Numbered from the stretch's first letter, positions 11,330 through 21,441 are shown. The stretch is DNA of 64,000 nt from Symbiodinium natans (GCA_905221605.1 CAJNDS010000169.1:615001-679000), one strand, 5' to 3'. Numbers and translations are program-made. Notes: generated by a model not told the origin, from the letters alone.

Positions 11330-11720
11330 AACCGAGCCCCCAAAATATGGGACTCAGGAGCCAGGATGCCTCTGTACGAGGAGCGGCTCATCAATCCCCT
11401 CTCCGTCCGATTCTCCCAGGCGCCATCAACCCCCAAACGCCCAAGAGAGACGCCAGAGCAGCGGGATTTCGAAACCTAGCAAGACGAGGCGCTCTCAGCA
11501 GAGCAGTTCATGTTAGGGCTTCGAGTGGTAGCATCCCTTGCAGCTAGACACCTGAAACCAAGGCTCATACCACCAAGCCGGGGGGCGCGCTCGAAATTCG
11601 AACAATCCCAACGTAAGGCGTGTGAACATTCACGCTATCCACGTCGGGCTGGCGTTCGTAGAGCGAAGCTGTTTTAGATCCAGATGACCCCTTAGACACC
11701 TGAAACCCTACAGCTCAAGC
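11330..11720. other. Gene-free spacer
   Basis: Unique GC-rich sequence with no clear long frame, splice signals or repeats. Confidence 0.4.
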
Positions 11721-12064
11721 CGCAAATGTGCAAAGGGTCACCCTCCCCCCCCTGCCTGAAGCCATAAAGTCCCATGTTGCAGCATCTGCCACAGGACAGG
11801 ATGTGGGAGGAATTCTCAGATGGCCGCCAAGTAGAGGCGTGCCCTCCCCACCCCCCAGCATGTTGTTCTGTGTTGCCGTTTGTCGGGTGTTTTGTTACGG
11901 CTTTTTGAGGTTGAGCTTGGGATGTGAGAGTGAGGGACGAAACGATGAGGCACAAGCCCGCTGGCGCCGCCGCACTTTTTTAAAAGCCGCATGGCTCTTC
12001 AACAGGAAAGTGCTTTTTGGGCCTTTCTTGGCTGTTGCACCATCGTGGACCCTGCCTTGGCCAG

Positions 12065-12151
12065 GACACCGTGTGGGAGATCTCTGCCAAGGACGGCGGA
12101 CACGGCTATGACCTCTTTCTCAGTGCTGCTGGCGTCGATCTGAAGCCATGA
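12065..12151 (+). CDS. Terminal exon, unrecognised
   Basis: After the acceptor CTTGGCCAG one frame reads DTVWEISAKDGGHGYDLFLS, then AAGVDLKP and TGA at 12,149-12,151. Codon use is strongly coding-like. The same frame stays open upstream to about 11,985 (LGLSWLLHHRGP). An overlapping longer plus frame (11,728-12,111, ending GDLCQGRRTRL) is the competing reading of the upstream part. Confidence 0.5.
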   Translation, partial: DTVWEISAKDGGHGYDLFLSAAGVDLKP

Positions 12152-12364
12152 GCTCCCGGCCTAGGGATATCGTAGGAATGCAGTAGCAACACGGGAAGCA
12201 GATGGTTAGGCAGATGTGAAGGAATCCTAGGTTAATGAGGAACCTGGTGCCTAAGCTCCCTTCTGCTTCGGGGGCTTCCGAGCAAGCCAGGTCCCCCTTT
12301 TCCTTCGGTGGAGATTGTCCGCCTCCGCCAGCAGCGGCGTGAGGTGCTCCGTCCAGGAATCAGG

Positions 12365-12570
12365 GGATACTGACACGATATAACCATCTAATACGAGGAA
12401 TAGAAAAATCAAATATACCATATCTATACCTAAAATAATAGTAAAACAGTATCAAGAGTATTCTAGTAATACGTTAATATCTCGGTATAACAATATACAA
12501 ATATAGTCATATAATCGTATCATCATGTAACAATGTAATCTTGCAATTATGTCATATGGTAAAAATGCAA
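12365..12570. other. AT-rich island
   Basis: About 200 bp dominated by A/T (GATATAACC, ATACCTAAAATAATAG, CATATAATCG) inside otherwise GC-balanced sequence. No ORF and no clear inverted repeat. It could be an old element or a structural region. Confidence 0.7.
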
Positions 12571-12720
12571 AAAGCTCAATACTTGAGAGGCCTTGCAGGC
12601 TTCATGAAAAAAACTGCTGGTTGTTTTTCCGCATGTTCAAGGGCTTGTTCATCGAAACCTGAGCGAGGCATCGGGCCTGGACCCTCCATCGGAGATATGC
12701 CAGAATTTCCATAGCCAGGC

Positions 12721-13210
12721 ATGGAAAATCCACGAAATCAATGGTTCAAGCAAAAGCGCCAGCACAGACGCAAGCCCCCACTCCAAGAATGCCCTGATGG
12801 AAAAAGAATACCCAAAGCACACGAGACGGCGGAGGAGGACATGGTCCTAGGTGATGTCAAGTTGCGGTTGCAAGGCCTGTCAAGGCATGGGTATTTTGGG
12901 CTCGGCGCCTGCAGGCCTAAGAGTTTCGGACACGTAGGGTATGTTGGCCCCAACTCGGATCCTACCTCCGAAGCCTTCAGCCTTTTCTTACACGAGGCCA
13001 TCCACGAGACCGTGCTTGGTAACTCTAAACCCCAAACCCCAAACCCCAAACCCAGGGTCGGGGGCCCTAAACCCTAAACCCTAAGCACCAAACCCGAAAC
13101 TCCAAAGGGCTCCACGGGCGTCGTCAACGAGCGCGGCGAGCGCCTCTACGGCCTTTTGGCTTTGGTTGGAAAGATACTGATGGCCAGGGGCCAGCGTTTG
13201 AAAAGTTAGC
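12721..13210 (+). CDS. Candidate gene with telomere-like repeats in its intron
   Basis: Exon 1 runs from an ATG at 12,721 and includes HETAEEDMVLGDVKLRLQGL and SEAFSLFLHEAIHET. Two donors are possible, ACC|GTGCTT at about 13,011 or CTTG|GTAACT at 13,018. The intron is mostly CCCTAAA and CCCCAAA units. Exon 2 starts at about 13,108 and reads GSTGVVNERGERLYGLLALV; the first donor keeps this frame. A second frame at exon 1 (KIHEINGSSKSASTDAS) is also plausible. No family recognised. Confidence 0.4.
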
Positions 13211-13376
13211 GGCTGAGGATGCTCTAGATGAAGAGTTATAAGAATTAGATATTGACGCTGACGCGCCCCGACCCAAAGGCGTGGCCTGCACATCAGCCAG
13301 ATTTTTCAGGCGATGGCGGGTGAAGAGGGCCGAGTGCTGCAGCTTTTGCTCATGCGAAGGCGCAGAAGCATAGAAG
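13115..13376 (+). CDS. Overlapping acidic frame with an internal TAA
   Basis: In another plus frame the same DNA reads GQGPAFEKLAAEDALDEEL, stop, ELDIDADAPRPKGVACTSAR and FFRRWRVKRAECC. The acidic run on both sides of one TAA suggests a nonsense mutation in a decayed exon. The minus strand is open for 131 codons here. Strand and frame are undecided. Confidence 0.25.
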
Positions 13377-13759
13377 GCCCACAGCAGTCGGGGGTCCACA
13401 GGAGGCACATGGGAGTCCCTAGAAAGGGCATCGGGAGTCCACCATGAGTGCCAAATGTCTGCAGGGGCTCCGCAGCGCTTTTGGGGGGCGTTCAGAGGTG
13501 GCGGGTCCAGAAGGTCCATAGGGAGTCCTTAGGGAGGCCTACAGGAGGTCCACCCTTCTCCCCTTCTTGGGGTGCTTGGGAGAGAACGTTGGCCGCCAGG
13601 AAGGGGGATAAGGCGGGGTCGTGGGCAGATAAATGAAATATTTTGCCTTTGCCACGCCAAAACCTGTCCCCCTGTAGCATGCTGTGGCCTCTCAGCCCGT
13701 AAACCCTTAAACACATCGAAGGCCAAACCCTACAAACCCCAAGCCCTAAACCTGCAGGC

Positions 13760-14065
13760 AAGTTGAAGCTCCGAAAGCCGCTCCTCACAGGTGATGAGTC
13801 ATGGCGCGCGCCTCGTTTGCTCAAACATGGGAAGAGAGAGGCTCCAGACTGGTCGAGGGCTTTAGGGCTTAGGGCTTGGGGCTTCTTGTTTAGGATGCTT
13901 GGCTTTCAGGGTGTTTTGTCCGGGGCAACTGATGCGTACGCCACTAGAGATTTGGTTTTGCTCGCCGCAAGGATGCTGGGGGGATCTCCATTTTTAGGTT
14001 CTCTGGGTAGGACCTTGGGATATTTAGTATGTCCTCTTTTTGGGGGTTTTAGAGGATTATGTTGA
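13760..14065 (+). CDS. Candidate exon (GATDAYATRDLVLLAARM)
   Basis: Following CTTTCAG at about 13,908 the frame reads GVLSGATDAYATRDLVLLAA with good coding character. It then drifts into low-complexity sequence from TTTAGG-type repeats. The frame is formally open from 13,763. Function unknown. Confidence 0.3.
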   Translation, partial: KLKLRKPLLTGDESWRAPRLLKHGKREAPDWSRALGLRAWGFLFRMLGFQGVLSGATDAYATRDLVLLAARMLGGSPFLGSLGRTLGYLVCPLFGGFRGLC

Positions 14066-14069
14066 GCAA

Positions 14070-14620
14070 TATTTTCCTCGAGGGTTTACAGGGGCCAACC
14101 TAGCAGTCTTCAGGTTCCCTGCACCGTCACCCAAGTACCGACTGAGCATGGCCTAAACAGCACGAAGACCCCAAGCCACTGTCAAGCCTTCCTCCAGTGA
14201 AGAATGCTACCCGCTTCCCTGGAATTCGAAGAAGAACCTCTGTATGTGTGCTGAAGAATGTTCTTTGAGATCGGCTAGTTCACGCCCACAAGGCGGAACC
14301 AAAGGGCTTGCTTCACGAAGCCTCGATGTTCGGAAGGAAGGACAAGGCCCGTAGCCAATCACAGCACCCAGGTTCACCTTCGACAACCGACGCCTCTACT
14401 GCTACTTGCCTTTAAGTCATGCTGCCCCACACCTTTTTCGGTTTGTGAGCGGCAACTGCACGAGACCCAAGATCCGACACCCCGGAACCCTACATCTGCC
14501 TGCAAACCGTATCTATATACCCTTGGCCCCTGAAATACAAATTAAGTCCTCAGATCCAAAACCCTAGAACCCTTCCTAAACCTTACCGTCATCATGAAGC
14601 CCTATGTCCAAAGCCTCACA
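14070..14620. other. Gene-free spacer with a short dispersed repeat
   Basis: Begins with GGGTTTACAGGGGCCAACC at about 14,081, a motif that recurs at 16,926 and 24,729. The rest is unique sequence with scattered CCCTA remnants and no convincing frame. Confidence 0.45.
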
Positions 14621-14663
14621 CCACCCTAAACCTGAAACCCTAACCCCTAAACCCTAAACCCTG

Positions 14664-14775
14664 ACGTTCATCCCCGAGGTCTCCAACGAGCTGCGCTCGA
14701 ACATTGGCCGCGCACCACCGCGGTGGTCGTGAAGGAGGGGCTGCCAGGGCAGCCGGAGTGCTTCAGGTTTTGGAG
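14664..14775 (+). pseudogene. Frameshifted coding fragment
   Basis: Directly after a CCCTAAA tract the frame reads TFIPEVSNELRSNIGR. The reading then shifts by two bases into RTTAVVVKEGLPGQPECF. Both halves look like real protein and join naturally if two bases (GC at about 14,710) are extra. This suggests a decayed exon, or a mis-assembled one. Family unknown. Confidence 0.35.
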
Positions 14776-14875
14776 CTGTTTTGGGGTTTTGGGGTTTAGG
14801 GTTTTGATTTTTTTTACGGATCACACAGGGCGACTTCAGCAGGCAATCCTCACACCGAGCATGCCAAGAATGTAG

Positions 14876-15046
14876 CAGGAATGCAGGAAGAATATGGGTA
14901 CAAGAGTCCTTCTCGACTATGTCTGCTATTTTGCTGGTTGGTTTCCCAATAGGTTGTCTTTTGCTGAAGATATTGAGGGTGCTTCCCTGGCCTGTATATC
15001 GGATCCATGGTTTGGATTTGCTCGGGTTTTGCCGAAGGGTTTGTAA
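14876..15046 (+). CDS. Short AT-leaning ORF, unrecognised
   Basis: A frame from just after TAG to TAA at about 15,046 includes RVLLDYVCYFAGWFPNRLSF and DIEGASLACISDPWFGFARV. Its codons end in T more often than in neighbouring exons, so it may be of foreign or transposon origin. No motif is recognised. Confidence 0.35.
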   Translation, partial: QECRKNMGTRVLLDYVCYFAGWFPNRLSFAEDIEGASLACISDPWFGFARVLPKGL

Positions 15047-15106
15047 AAAAACGTGCTAGTGGCTCAATGGTGTCAATCTAAACCCTAAACATCCCTAAAC
15101 ACTAAA

Positions 15107-15212
15107 CCGAAGTCTTTCCTGTCTGGCCCCTGTCTGACTGGGAAGGTCCTTTTCGACATGCCAGACGTCCGCAGCGCGCGGCACAAGCCCAGCAGCCAGG
15201 GGAAAGTCGGAC
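15107..15212 (+). CDS. Candidate exon, unrecognised
   Basis: The frame reads KSFLSGPCLTGKVLFDMPDV and then RSARHKPSSQGKVGRET before TAG. The opposite strand is also open (82 codons), so the strand is not certain. It follows a short CCCTAAA remnant at about 15,079. Confidence 0.3.
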
Positions 15213-15219
15213 GAGAAAC

Positions 15220-15825
15220 GTAGCATTGGGAGCTTTCTGGCCTTGCAGCATTGTCTGTTGCTTTCAGGCGGTCATCTGGGGCTTGTTCCAATATTACGGT
15301 CTCCTTCTGCCGAAACCCATTGAAAGCAATCACCTAACAGAGCCTGTTTCGCCTTGCAGTCGTGACAATCTCTTGTCTTTAGGATGGTGGCGTGGACGTC
15401 TTGTAGCAACAGATGCGCGGTAGTACTTTGCATAAGCCGCAGCTCTCGACGATTTAGTAGGGGCAAACCGGAGCATTTCGAGTTCCTGAGAATTTCGAGT
15501 TTAGATCAGTTACAAGATTGTATGGCTCAGCCCAGACCGAAAATTTTCGGGTTTGGCTAAGCCCAAATGTTCTACAACTCGAAAACCTTGAGCTTGAGCT
15601 AAAAGCGAAAGCATGAAGATTTCGCTACACCAGGTTTCGCAGCACCAGTGATGGTCGCTCCATCAAAGTATCGCTGCCCGGCTGTGGTTTCACTTTGGGA
15701 ACTCCGAAGCTGAAACCTCTAGCGCCACGCAACGCGAGCTTCGCAGCTCTCTGCGATGGTTGCTACGTAGCTGGAGGGTGGGAGAAGGCTCCCTGTGGCT
15801 GCCTAAGCTGCTAAGCATTCCTGAG
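15220..15825. other. Gene-free spacer
   Basis: Unique sequence rich in TTTCGAG and CTCGAAA words around 15,470-15,620. No credible open frame or splice pattern. Confidence 0.4.
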
Positions 15826-15830
15826 GCATA

Positions 15831-16205
15831 ATGATGGATCTCTTCACTTCACCTGGTGCTGGGAGGAGGTGCATCTTCAGCCTCTTCGATGGGCCTTACC
15901 ACTGGCAAAAGTTTTTCGAGAGCAGGTCGGTGCAGAACTCACAAGAGCATTGCAGCATGCTCGCGCAGATAGGAAGCACCGCAAGATGTCACAAAGTTTC
16001 AGGCTTGAGATGTGCTTGTGCTTGGCAGCCATCCCAGCTCCGATGTAGCCCTGGGAGCTGTGCGCCACCGTATCTTCATGTCCGTGTCGACCCAAGTCCC
16101 GCTGTCTCTGGTCAGTACGGCAAGACTGGGATAGAAGACATGTTGCTCTATGGGAACTGTACAAGTATCGCATGCGCATGCATGTGCGTGCCGGACCTCC
16201 AATAG
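15831..16205 (+). CDS. Weak ORF, Cys-rich, strand uncertain
   Basis: ATG frame of 124 codons (starts MMDLFTSPGAGRRCIFSLFD; later RVDPSPAVSGQYGKTGIEDM). A minus-strand frame of 131 codons covers nearly the same bases. No motif supports either. Confidence 0.2.
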   Translation: MMDLFTSPGAGRRCIFSLFDGPYHWQKFFESRSVQNSQEHCSMLAQIGSTARCHKVSGLRCACAWQPSQLRCSPGSCAPPYLHVRVDPSPAVSGQYGKTGIEDMLLYGNCTSIACACMCVPDLQ

Positions 16206-16389
16206 ACTGCAATAGCTTTAAGGCAACGTCTGGCCAGGTCAATGGTGTGTACACGGCGTGAGACCCCAACACCCCCCATGTGCTCAGACGCCCCCAAGGA
16301 CAACTGAACCGAGCTTGGCAAACTTAGAGAGATCCTTGGTGGCACAGGTGGGTTGCTCTGGGGCAACACTTCAGGGTTTGAGATGGACC

Positions 16390-16675
16390 CTGACCGTTTT
16401 CATAAGCCCGTTGCCGTTTGATTGAGCAGGGTCTTGGTGCTTCTTTGGTTGAGGTCTTCGCGTCCAGTAGGAGGGCTGCCCAGCTGCACAGTATGAAGCT
16501 CGGTAGCGGTGGTATATAGCGATTCCACATCAGCCAGCTGAGGACTTGAAAACAATCATTGCGATGCGACGCAACCTCAGTCGCGCAAGCGTGCCAGCTT
16601 CGTTGTACCAGGGAGTTTGCTTGACCTCAGCACCAGCTCTTGCAAGAGAGCATACTGTAACGTACAATAAGTAGG
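16390..16675 (+). CDS. Two candidate exons of an unrecognised gene
   Basis: First block, about 16,430-16,520: EQGLGASLVEVFASSRRAAQ, then LHSMKLGSGGI. Second block, about 16,500-16,675 in another frame: PAEDLKTIIAMRRNLSRASV, then PASLYQGVCLTSAPALARE. A short upstream piece reads EMDPDRFHKPVAV. Helical character and codon use look genuine. A C-rich run (16,687-16,706) follows in the presumed intron. Confidence 0.4.
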
Positions 16676-16945
16676 GTCGTATCCCTAAAAGCCCCCCCCC
16701 CCCCCCGCCGCCATATGATATGTACACCCACCAATAATTACGAGGAACCCCATGCACACGCACCAAAAGCACAAGAATCAAGCCCTCATTGTCACTTAGT
16801 CGCTTCAAACCCCCTGCCCCACCCCAGAACACCACATGCCGCCCCTTTCGATACTGGTAGGACCTTGGCGAGTTTCCCTGGTTTTTAATACGTGGAAGAG
16901 GGTCATAGCTAGGAGTGTTTTTCGCAGGGTTTACAGGGCCAACCA

Positions 16946-17104
16946 CCCTAAACCCTAAACCCTAAGCCCGCAGCCCTCAGCCCTAAACCCTAAGCCCTAA
17001 ACCCTAAACCCTAAACCCTAAACCCTAAACCCTAAACCCTAAACCCTAAACCCTAAACCCTAAACCCTAAACCCTAAACCCTAAACCCTAAACCCTAAAC
17101 CCTA
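16946..17104 (+). repeat. Telomere-like (CCCTAAA)n array
   Basis: Degenerate units up to about 16,995, then about 16 perfect CCCTAAA copies to 17,104. Unique sequence on both sides and a coding-like frame directly after make this interstitial, not a chromosome end. Confidence 0.98.
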
Positions 17105-17794
17105 CCGTCAACGCCTCAGAGGCGGTGCTGCCTTTGCTGCGCTGGTGGCCACGGCGGTGGCAGAGACTGGAGAGTGGGCAGTGGAGGCTTCTGAGACCCT
17201 ACATCCCTACATCCTTGCATCCGGAAACCCAAGGTTTAGAGGGTTTGGGGTTGAGGGTTTAGGGTTTAGGGTGAATCCTAAACCCTACCAGTGTTCGCAG
17301 CGGCAGGGCTTTGGGCTGCAATTATGCTACAAACCCTAAACTCACTTTGACAGTCTTTGTCGAGGGAAGTAATTCGCAGCAGAAGTTTCGGGTTTAGGGT
17401 TTAGGAGGATAGCTGGTGGGACTTTCTTGTGTAGGTGCCGGCGCCAGAAGAGTTTCCGGAGCCTCTGCTGTTGCTGCAGGCGCTGGGTGCGACACGCTAA
17501 CTGACTCTGCACTTTCCTTGCTGATCGCAAGGTCTTGCTGATGTGAGGATCTTACACTGCGTACCCGAGACACACTCTGACACATCCTGACGCCCCTAGT
17601 CTCCAATGTGGCAGTCCCTTCTCCCCTTCTTCTCCTCAGCCTCCTCCCATGACCTGACCCAAACTTCCACTATCCTGCAGGTGCAGTATAGACTCACAAG
17701 CTCCGAGGACCGGATTTTCAGGGACTTGGGACGGGAGTTCCTAGGCTGGGAGGGGGATCTGAGCCTTCAAGTGGTCATGACAACAACATACTGA
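17105..17794 (+). CDS. Candidate multi-exon gene between telomere-like tracts
   Basis: Coding-like blocks: 17,105-17,215 (either AALVATAVAETGEWAVEASE or EAVLPLLRWWPRRWQRLESG in an alternative frame); 17,419-17,480 after TTGTGTAG (VPAPEEFPEPLLLLQALGAT); and a good terminal exon 17,681-17,794 after CTATCCTGCAG (VQYRLTSSEDRIFRDLGREF, then LGWEGDLSLQVV, TGA). The intervening sequence holds TTTAGGG tracts at 17,237-17,275 and 17,390. No family recognised. Confidence 0.4.
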
Positions 17795-18049
17795 AAACTC
17801 AGAATGCAGAGCGCATCCCTTTGCTACTGTGATGTGCCGCCGTTGAATTTGAGCAATATCTGCACCGACAGTAGTGATTTGCCCAGACGCGCCACCGTCA
17901 CCCACCATCTGACCGGTTCGTTCAGTGTGGCATCCACGTCACTGCGACCCGAGACCTGAGGATGAGCCTTCCAGACGAAGACCACGAGTTGATTGAGGGT
18001 TATTTGCAGTGTGGCTATTCTTGGGCTGGTTGCAAAACTCTATCTGGGG

Positions 18050-18170
18050 CTCGCAGGTTCTCAACCTCATGCCGCAACCCTGCTTCCCAAGCATAAAGCA
18101 GCCACTGCTGCAGCTGGCAGGAAAAGTCGGGGAAACCTCATCCAACACAGAAGGAAGTGACAGATCATGA
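18050..18170 (+). CDS. Candidate exon, basic Ala/Lys-rich
   Basis: The frame reads GSQPHAATLLPKHKAATAAA and then GRKSRGNLIQHRRK before TGA. The composition resembles basic nuclear protein tails but is too short to assign. Confidence 0.25.
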
Positions 18171-18423
18171 GGACGTCGGCTGCAGTCTTATAAACAAGGG
18201 TCGCTGTTGCTCCTTGGGCTGTATTCCATGGAAGGTGGTCACATGGCACCATTGCACAGCATGATACAGCTGGGTGGGGGTTCGCTCAGATGTTCGGCTC
18301 CATAGACATTTAAGACTGTTAGGACTTTTTTAGGGCATGCGGTGTTTAGGGCTTAGGGTGTTTTTGGCGCCTGCTCTTTTCGAGACAAGTTTCCTGCGCC
18401 TGCATTGAGCAATAGAGACGATG

Positions 18424-18690
18424 AACCTTTCTTCTGGAGGAAGTGGCCGAGGAGGATTCCGCGTCCTTCCTACAGAGTGAGCAGGACAGGAGCATGAGCG
18501 TACGAAGCCGTGGCTTATCGTGGCTTGAATATGCATGTTGTGGATTGGAAGTTCATTTTTGCCGGGTTTAGGGTTTAGGGTTTAGTGTTTAGGACAGATC
18601 AACAACGAACAAGAACTCGAAGAACAGCTTCCAACTGGAGGAACGCATCCACACTGTGAGCAACAGCCCACGAAGTCGCTCTCACTTTCG
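18424..18690 (+). CDS. Pair of similar candidate exons
   Basis: The block at 18,424-18,565 reads TFLLEEVAEEDSASFLQSEQ, then DRSMSVRSRGLSWLEYACCG. After a TTTAGGG tract, the block at about 18,600-18,690 reads NKNSKNSFQLEERIHTVSNS and PRSRSHFRQY. The two share a GAAC..TTC..CTGGAGGAA opening and an ACGAAG(C/T)CG segment, suggesting an exon duplication with divergence. The minus strand is also open at the first block. Confidence 0.35.
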
Positions 18691-18814
18691 CCAGTATTGT
18701 TTTTTTTTGAGGCCCGGCAGTAGAGTTCTCATGTCTTCAAGATGGATGGTCCTAAACCCTCAAGACTTGCTGCCCCGCACCTGACCATCCCAGGCTTTGC
18801 AAACCGTTCTCGAC

Positions 18815-19126
18815 CGAAACCCTAAACCCTAAACCCTAAACCCTAAACCCTAAACCCTAAACCCTAAACCCTAAACCCTAAACCCTAAACCCTAAACCCT
18901 AAACCCTAAACCCTAAACCCTAAACCCTAAACCTAAACCCTAAACCCTAAACCCTAAACCCTAAACCCTAAACCCTAAACCCTAAACCCTAACCCTACCC
19001 TAACCCTAACCCTAAACCCTAAACCCTAAACCTAAACCCTAAAACCTAAACCTAAACCCTAAACCCTAAACCCTAACCCTAAACCCCTAAACCCTAAACC
19101 CTACACCCTAACCCTAAACCTAAACC
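18815..19126 (+). repeat. Longest telomere-like (CCCTAAA)n array
   Basis: About 310 bp. Some 40 units, mostly perfect in the first 200 bp, then with CCTAAA, CCCTAA and CCCCTAAA variants. Flanked on both sides by unique DNA. Confidence 0.98.
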
Positions 19127-19190
19127 TTGAGACCTTCCAGAGATTTCAAAAATCGAAGCCTCCGTGCTTGCCCAGGCCGGGCCGGGCATT

Positions 19191-19211
19191 GGGGGGGGGG
19201 GGGGGGGGGGT
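19191..19211. repeat. Poly-G run
   Basis: A run of about 20 uninterrupted G followed by TGAAGGTGCG. One of several long G or C homopolymers in this window. Confidence 0.95.
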
Positions 19212-19245
19212 GAAGGTGCGACTTCAGGGTTTAGGGTTCAAGATT

Positions 19246-19491
19246 CTAAGGATGATGGGACGTACATAGGGCCATTTTCAACAAGATTGGATTTTTCTGG
19301 TTTATACGTTGATTGTATGGGATTAACGGAGGCATGATCTTGCTAGCGATTTCGGCTCCTGCATCACGTCTGTAGCCCTGCTTCTGTCCGAACCCCTCAG
19401 CCAAAGACTGTTCCAGGAACCAGTGTTTCACCTTTGTGCTGGCTATATTAAGCCCTAAACTTCTGCGTGCTAAAGGGGAGAACCGTCCCAA
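19246..19491 (-). CDS. Candidate minus-strand ORF
   Basis: ATG frame of 81 codons with KHWFLEQSLAEGFGQKQGYR, then AGAEIASKIMPPLIPYNQRI. It looks protein-like and the plus frames here are broken. No family recognised. It is on the opposite strand to most neighbours. Confidence 0.35.
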   Translation of the reverse strand: MGRFSPLARRSLGLNIASTKVKHWFLEQSLAEGFGQKQGYRRDAGAEIASKIMPPLIPYNQRINQKNPILLKMALCTSHHP

Positions 19492-19499
19492 GACAGCCT

Positions 19500-20310
19500 C
19501 CTAAAGCCAAAATGTCAACTTGCACGAGAACGCTCGGGATTCGGGTTTCTAAACACTAGCAAACCCTAGGCCCTCAGGGTTTGAGGACTCGGAGTGCCCA
19601 AAGAAGGCTCCTGAGAAGTGTGTGTGTGTGTGTGTGGGTGTGTGTTCAGAGCATTGCCCCCCCCTTGAATAACTTAAGTTGACCCCGAAAGCACTACTCC
19701 CCAGTGGGAGGTCACGTGGGTGGATTTTGGCGGCCTCAGTCCTGAGTAAACACTGGTGGCTGTGAGGCTCCTGCGACTGCACATGGTGACAGCCAGCCAT
19801 CGCAGCTCGGAGAATTAGAGCTGGCAAAGACGTGCCTGATGCGGCTGCAGTTACAAGGGCTCAGAGGCTCAGAGCCTTCAAGAACTGCAAAGTTCGCCAC
19901 TCTGAATCCGGCTGAGGGTGCTCCTCCAGTAAGCAAAACCTGCTTTCCCTCCAGCCTCTGTGGCATTTCTGGGGATTGCATGGTTTCTCTGCGTAGATGT
20001 CAAGCCTTCCCAAGAAGCCACGGTCAGTTGAGGTTGCAGCATCTTTCGATTGCAGCCGCCCTGCTGATGAGCAGGAGACTTTTTCACTCCTGTACGGTCC
20101 CTAGTATACCACCCCCCCCCCCTATATATTGATATGTACAGTCCTGAGAGATCCGCTCCAAAAGGGATCTTGCTTCTCCCTATCAAAAGGTCGATCTTGG
20201 GCTTTCCAGGGCTCATTGGGTTTGTGGAGGGTGTATCTTTTTTGGGATGAAGGTTCAAGGGTATATCAGGTGGTTTACAGGGTTTACAGGGTTCGGTTTA
20301 CGGTTTAGGC
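19500..20310. other. Spacer with (TG)n and poly-C, weak frames only
   Basis: (TG)n at 19,619-19,645 and a C run at 20,110-20,121 followed by TATATATTGATATGTAC. Open frames exist on both strands at 19,840-20,250 but show no convincing coding signal. TTTACAGGG repeats at 20,270-20,310. Confidence 0.4.
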
Positions 20311-20314
20311 GTTG

Positions 20315-20430
20315 GGGCCAAGCGCTCAAACGCGCCAGGAGCACCGCGCGAATCGGCTCGTTGGCGGGTCACTCGCCTGATCTCTTCGGCGAGATCGCCG
20401 GAAGCTCAGGAGACTCACTTGGGGCACAGG
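20315..20430 (+). CDS. Candidate exon, unrecognised
   Basis: The frame reads QALKRARSTARIGSLAGHSP, then DLFGEIAGSSGDSLGAQ, and ends at a GCACAG|GTTGAG donor near 20,430. It comes straight after a TTTACGG/TTTAGG tract, which would supply the acceptor region. Confidence 0.35.
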
Positions 20431-20481
20431 TTGAGGACTCATGTTTGTACATGAATGAACGATCGCATGCGCATTTACTTT

Positions 20482-20815
20482 TCAATCTCCATGGCGAGTT
20501 TCGGAAATGCTAAACCACGCATTCCCCGGGCTTGAACTCCCCGGCCATTCCGGAATCCTGAGCCTAAGATGGCTGCCGAGGTCTTGACTACAATTGCCCT
20601 GGTCGTCTGGATTTTCCTGATGATGCAGCTGGGCTGATGGGGTCGTGTAGAAAAGCTGTATGCGCTCGCGCCCGTGAGCCAGCAAGATGAGCCCCGGATG
20701 ACGGAAGGGTTCGGCCCAGATGAGCCTCGTACTGGGCCACTTCAGGTCCTCGTAAGCCTGCGTCATCTTGTGTGTCAGTCCTGTACTTGGCAACTATGTC
20801 CCGGCCCCTTAACAG
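20482..20815 (-). CDS. Candidate minus-strand exon, unrecognised
   Basis: The minus frame reads MTQAYEDLKWPSTRLIWAEP, FRHPGLILLAHGRERIQLFY and TTPSAQLHHQ. A second minus frame over the same bases (DAGLRGPEVAQYEAHLGRTL) is also protein-like, so the frame is uncertain although the strand seems fair. Confidence 0.4.
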
Positions 20816-20837
20816 GATAGGTGCTCCCTCCTTTCAA

Positions 20838-20942
20838 GCATAACCCTAAACCCCTAGACCCTACCCTAAACCTTAAACCCTAAACCCTAAACCCTAAACC
20901 CCTAAAACCCTAAACCCTGAACCCTAAACCCCATAAACCCCA
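20838..20942 (+). repeat. Telomere-like CCCTAAA tract
   Basis: About 14 units with several single-base variants. It ends next to a coding-like block at 20,944, as expected if it is intronic. Confidence 0.95.
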
Positions 20943-20943
20943 A

Positions 20944-21441
20944 GAGCGCTGCTCAGGTTTTGCAGCTGGCTAGGCTTCGGAGGCGCGAGCTGGGTGTGCT
21001 CCATGGGTTTGGGATCGGGCTGTGTATTTTCCCTTGACTTCCGGGGGTCGGGACCTCCCTCTTGTGACAAGGAGTAGGGTTTTCAGGTCATTCCCCAAGA
21101 AAGTTTGTTCCGTCGGGCCGGTGAAGAAATCTAAGTGGCATCCACACTCGAAACCTGTCACCTGAAAGCCCTAACACATTCAGAACTGAATGGTTTGCAT
21201 CATCCAGGAAAGCCCTGTAAGGAAGCACTGAGATCCGAGACCTCGGGAGATGTAATAAATAAATAGGCGTTTTCTAAGCGAGCGGGTGCCCTTGATACAC
21301 TCCCAACAATACTCGACTTTTGGAACCGCCCAGCCCTAAACCATAAACCCTATGCCCCAAGCGTGCCAAGGCACAAACCGCCTCGAGGAGCAGAAAGAAA
21401 TGGAACGCCAGGAGAAGCATCTCCCTCCAGCCAGCATCCCA
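20944..21441 (+). CDS. Two coiled-coil-like exons
   Basis: Exon at about 20,944-21,010: SAAQVLQLARLRRRELGVLH, helical with charged repeats. Exon at about 21,360-21,441: NRLEEQKEMERQEKHLPPAS, ending at a canonical donor CCAG|GTAAGA, after which the intron is again CCCTAAA-type (21,449-21,497). They are probably parts of one coiled-coil protein. Between them lie unique sequence and a minus-strand open frame at 20,970-21,161 that I regard as a shadow. Confidence 0.45.

Noticed and set aside
18815-19126. True chromosome end
   Set aside because: Unique DNA and coding-like blocks lie on both sides, and similar arrays recur in both orientations across the window.
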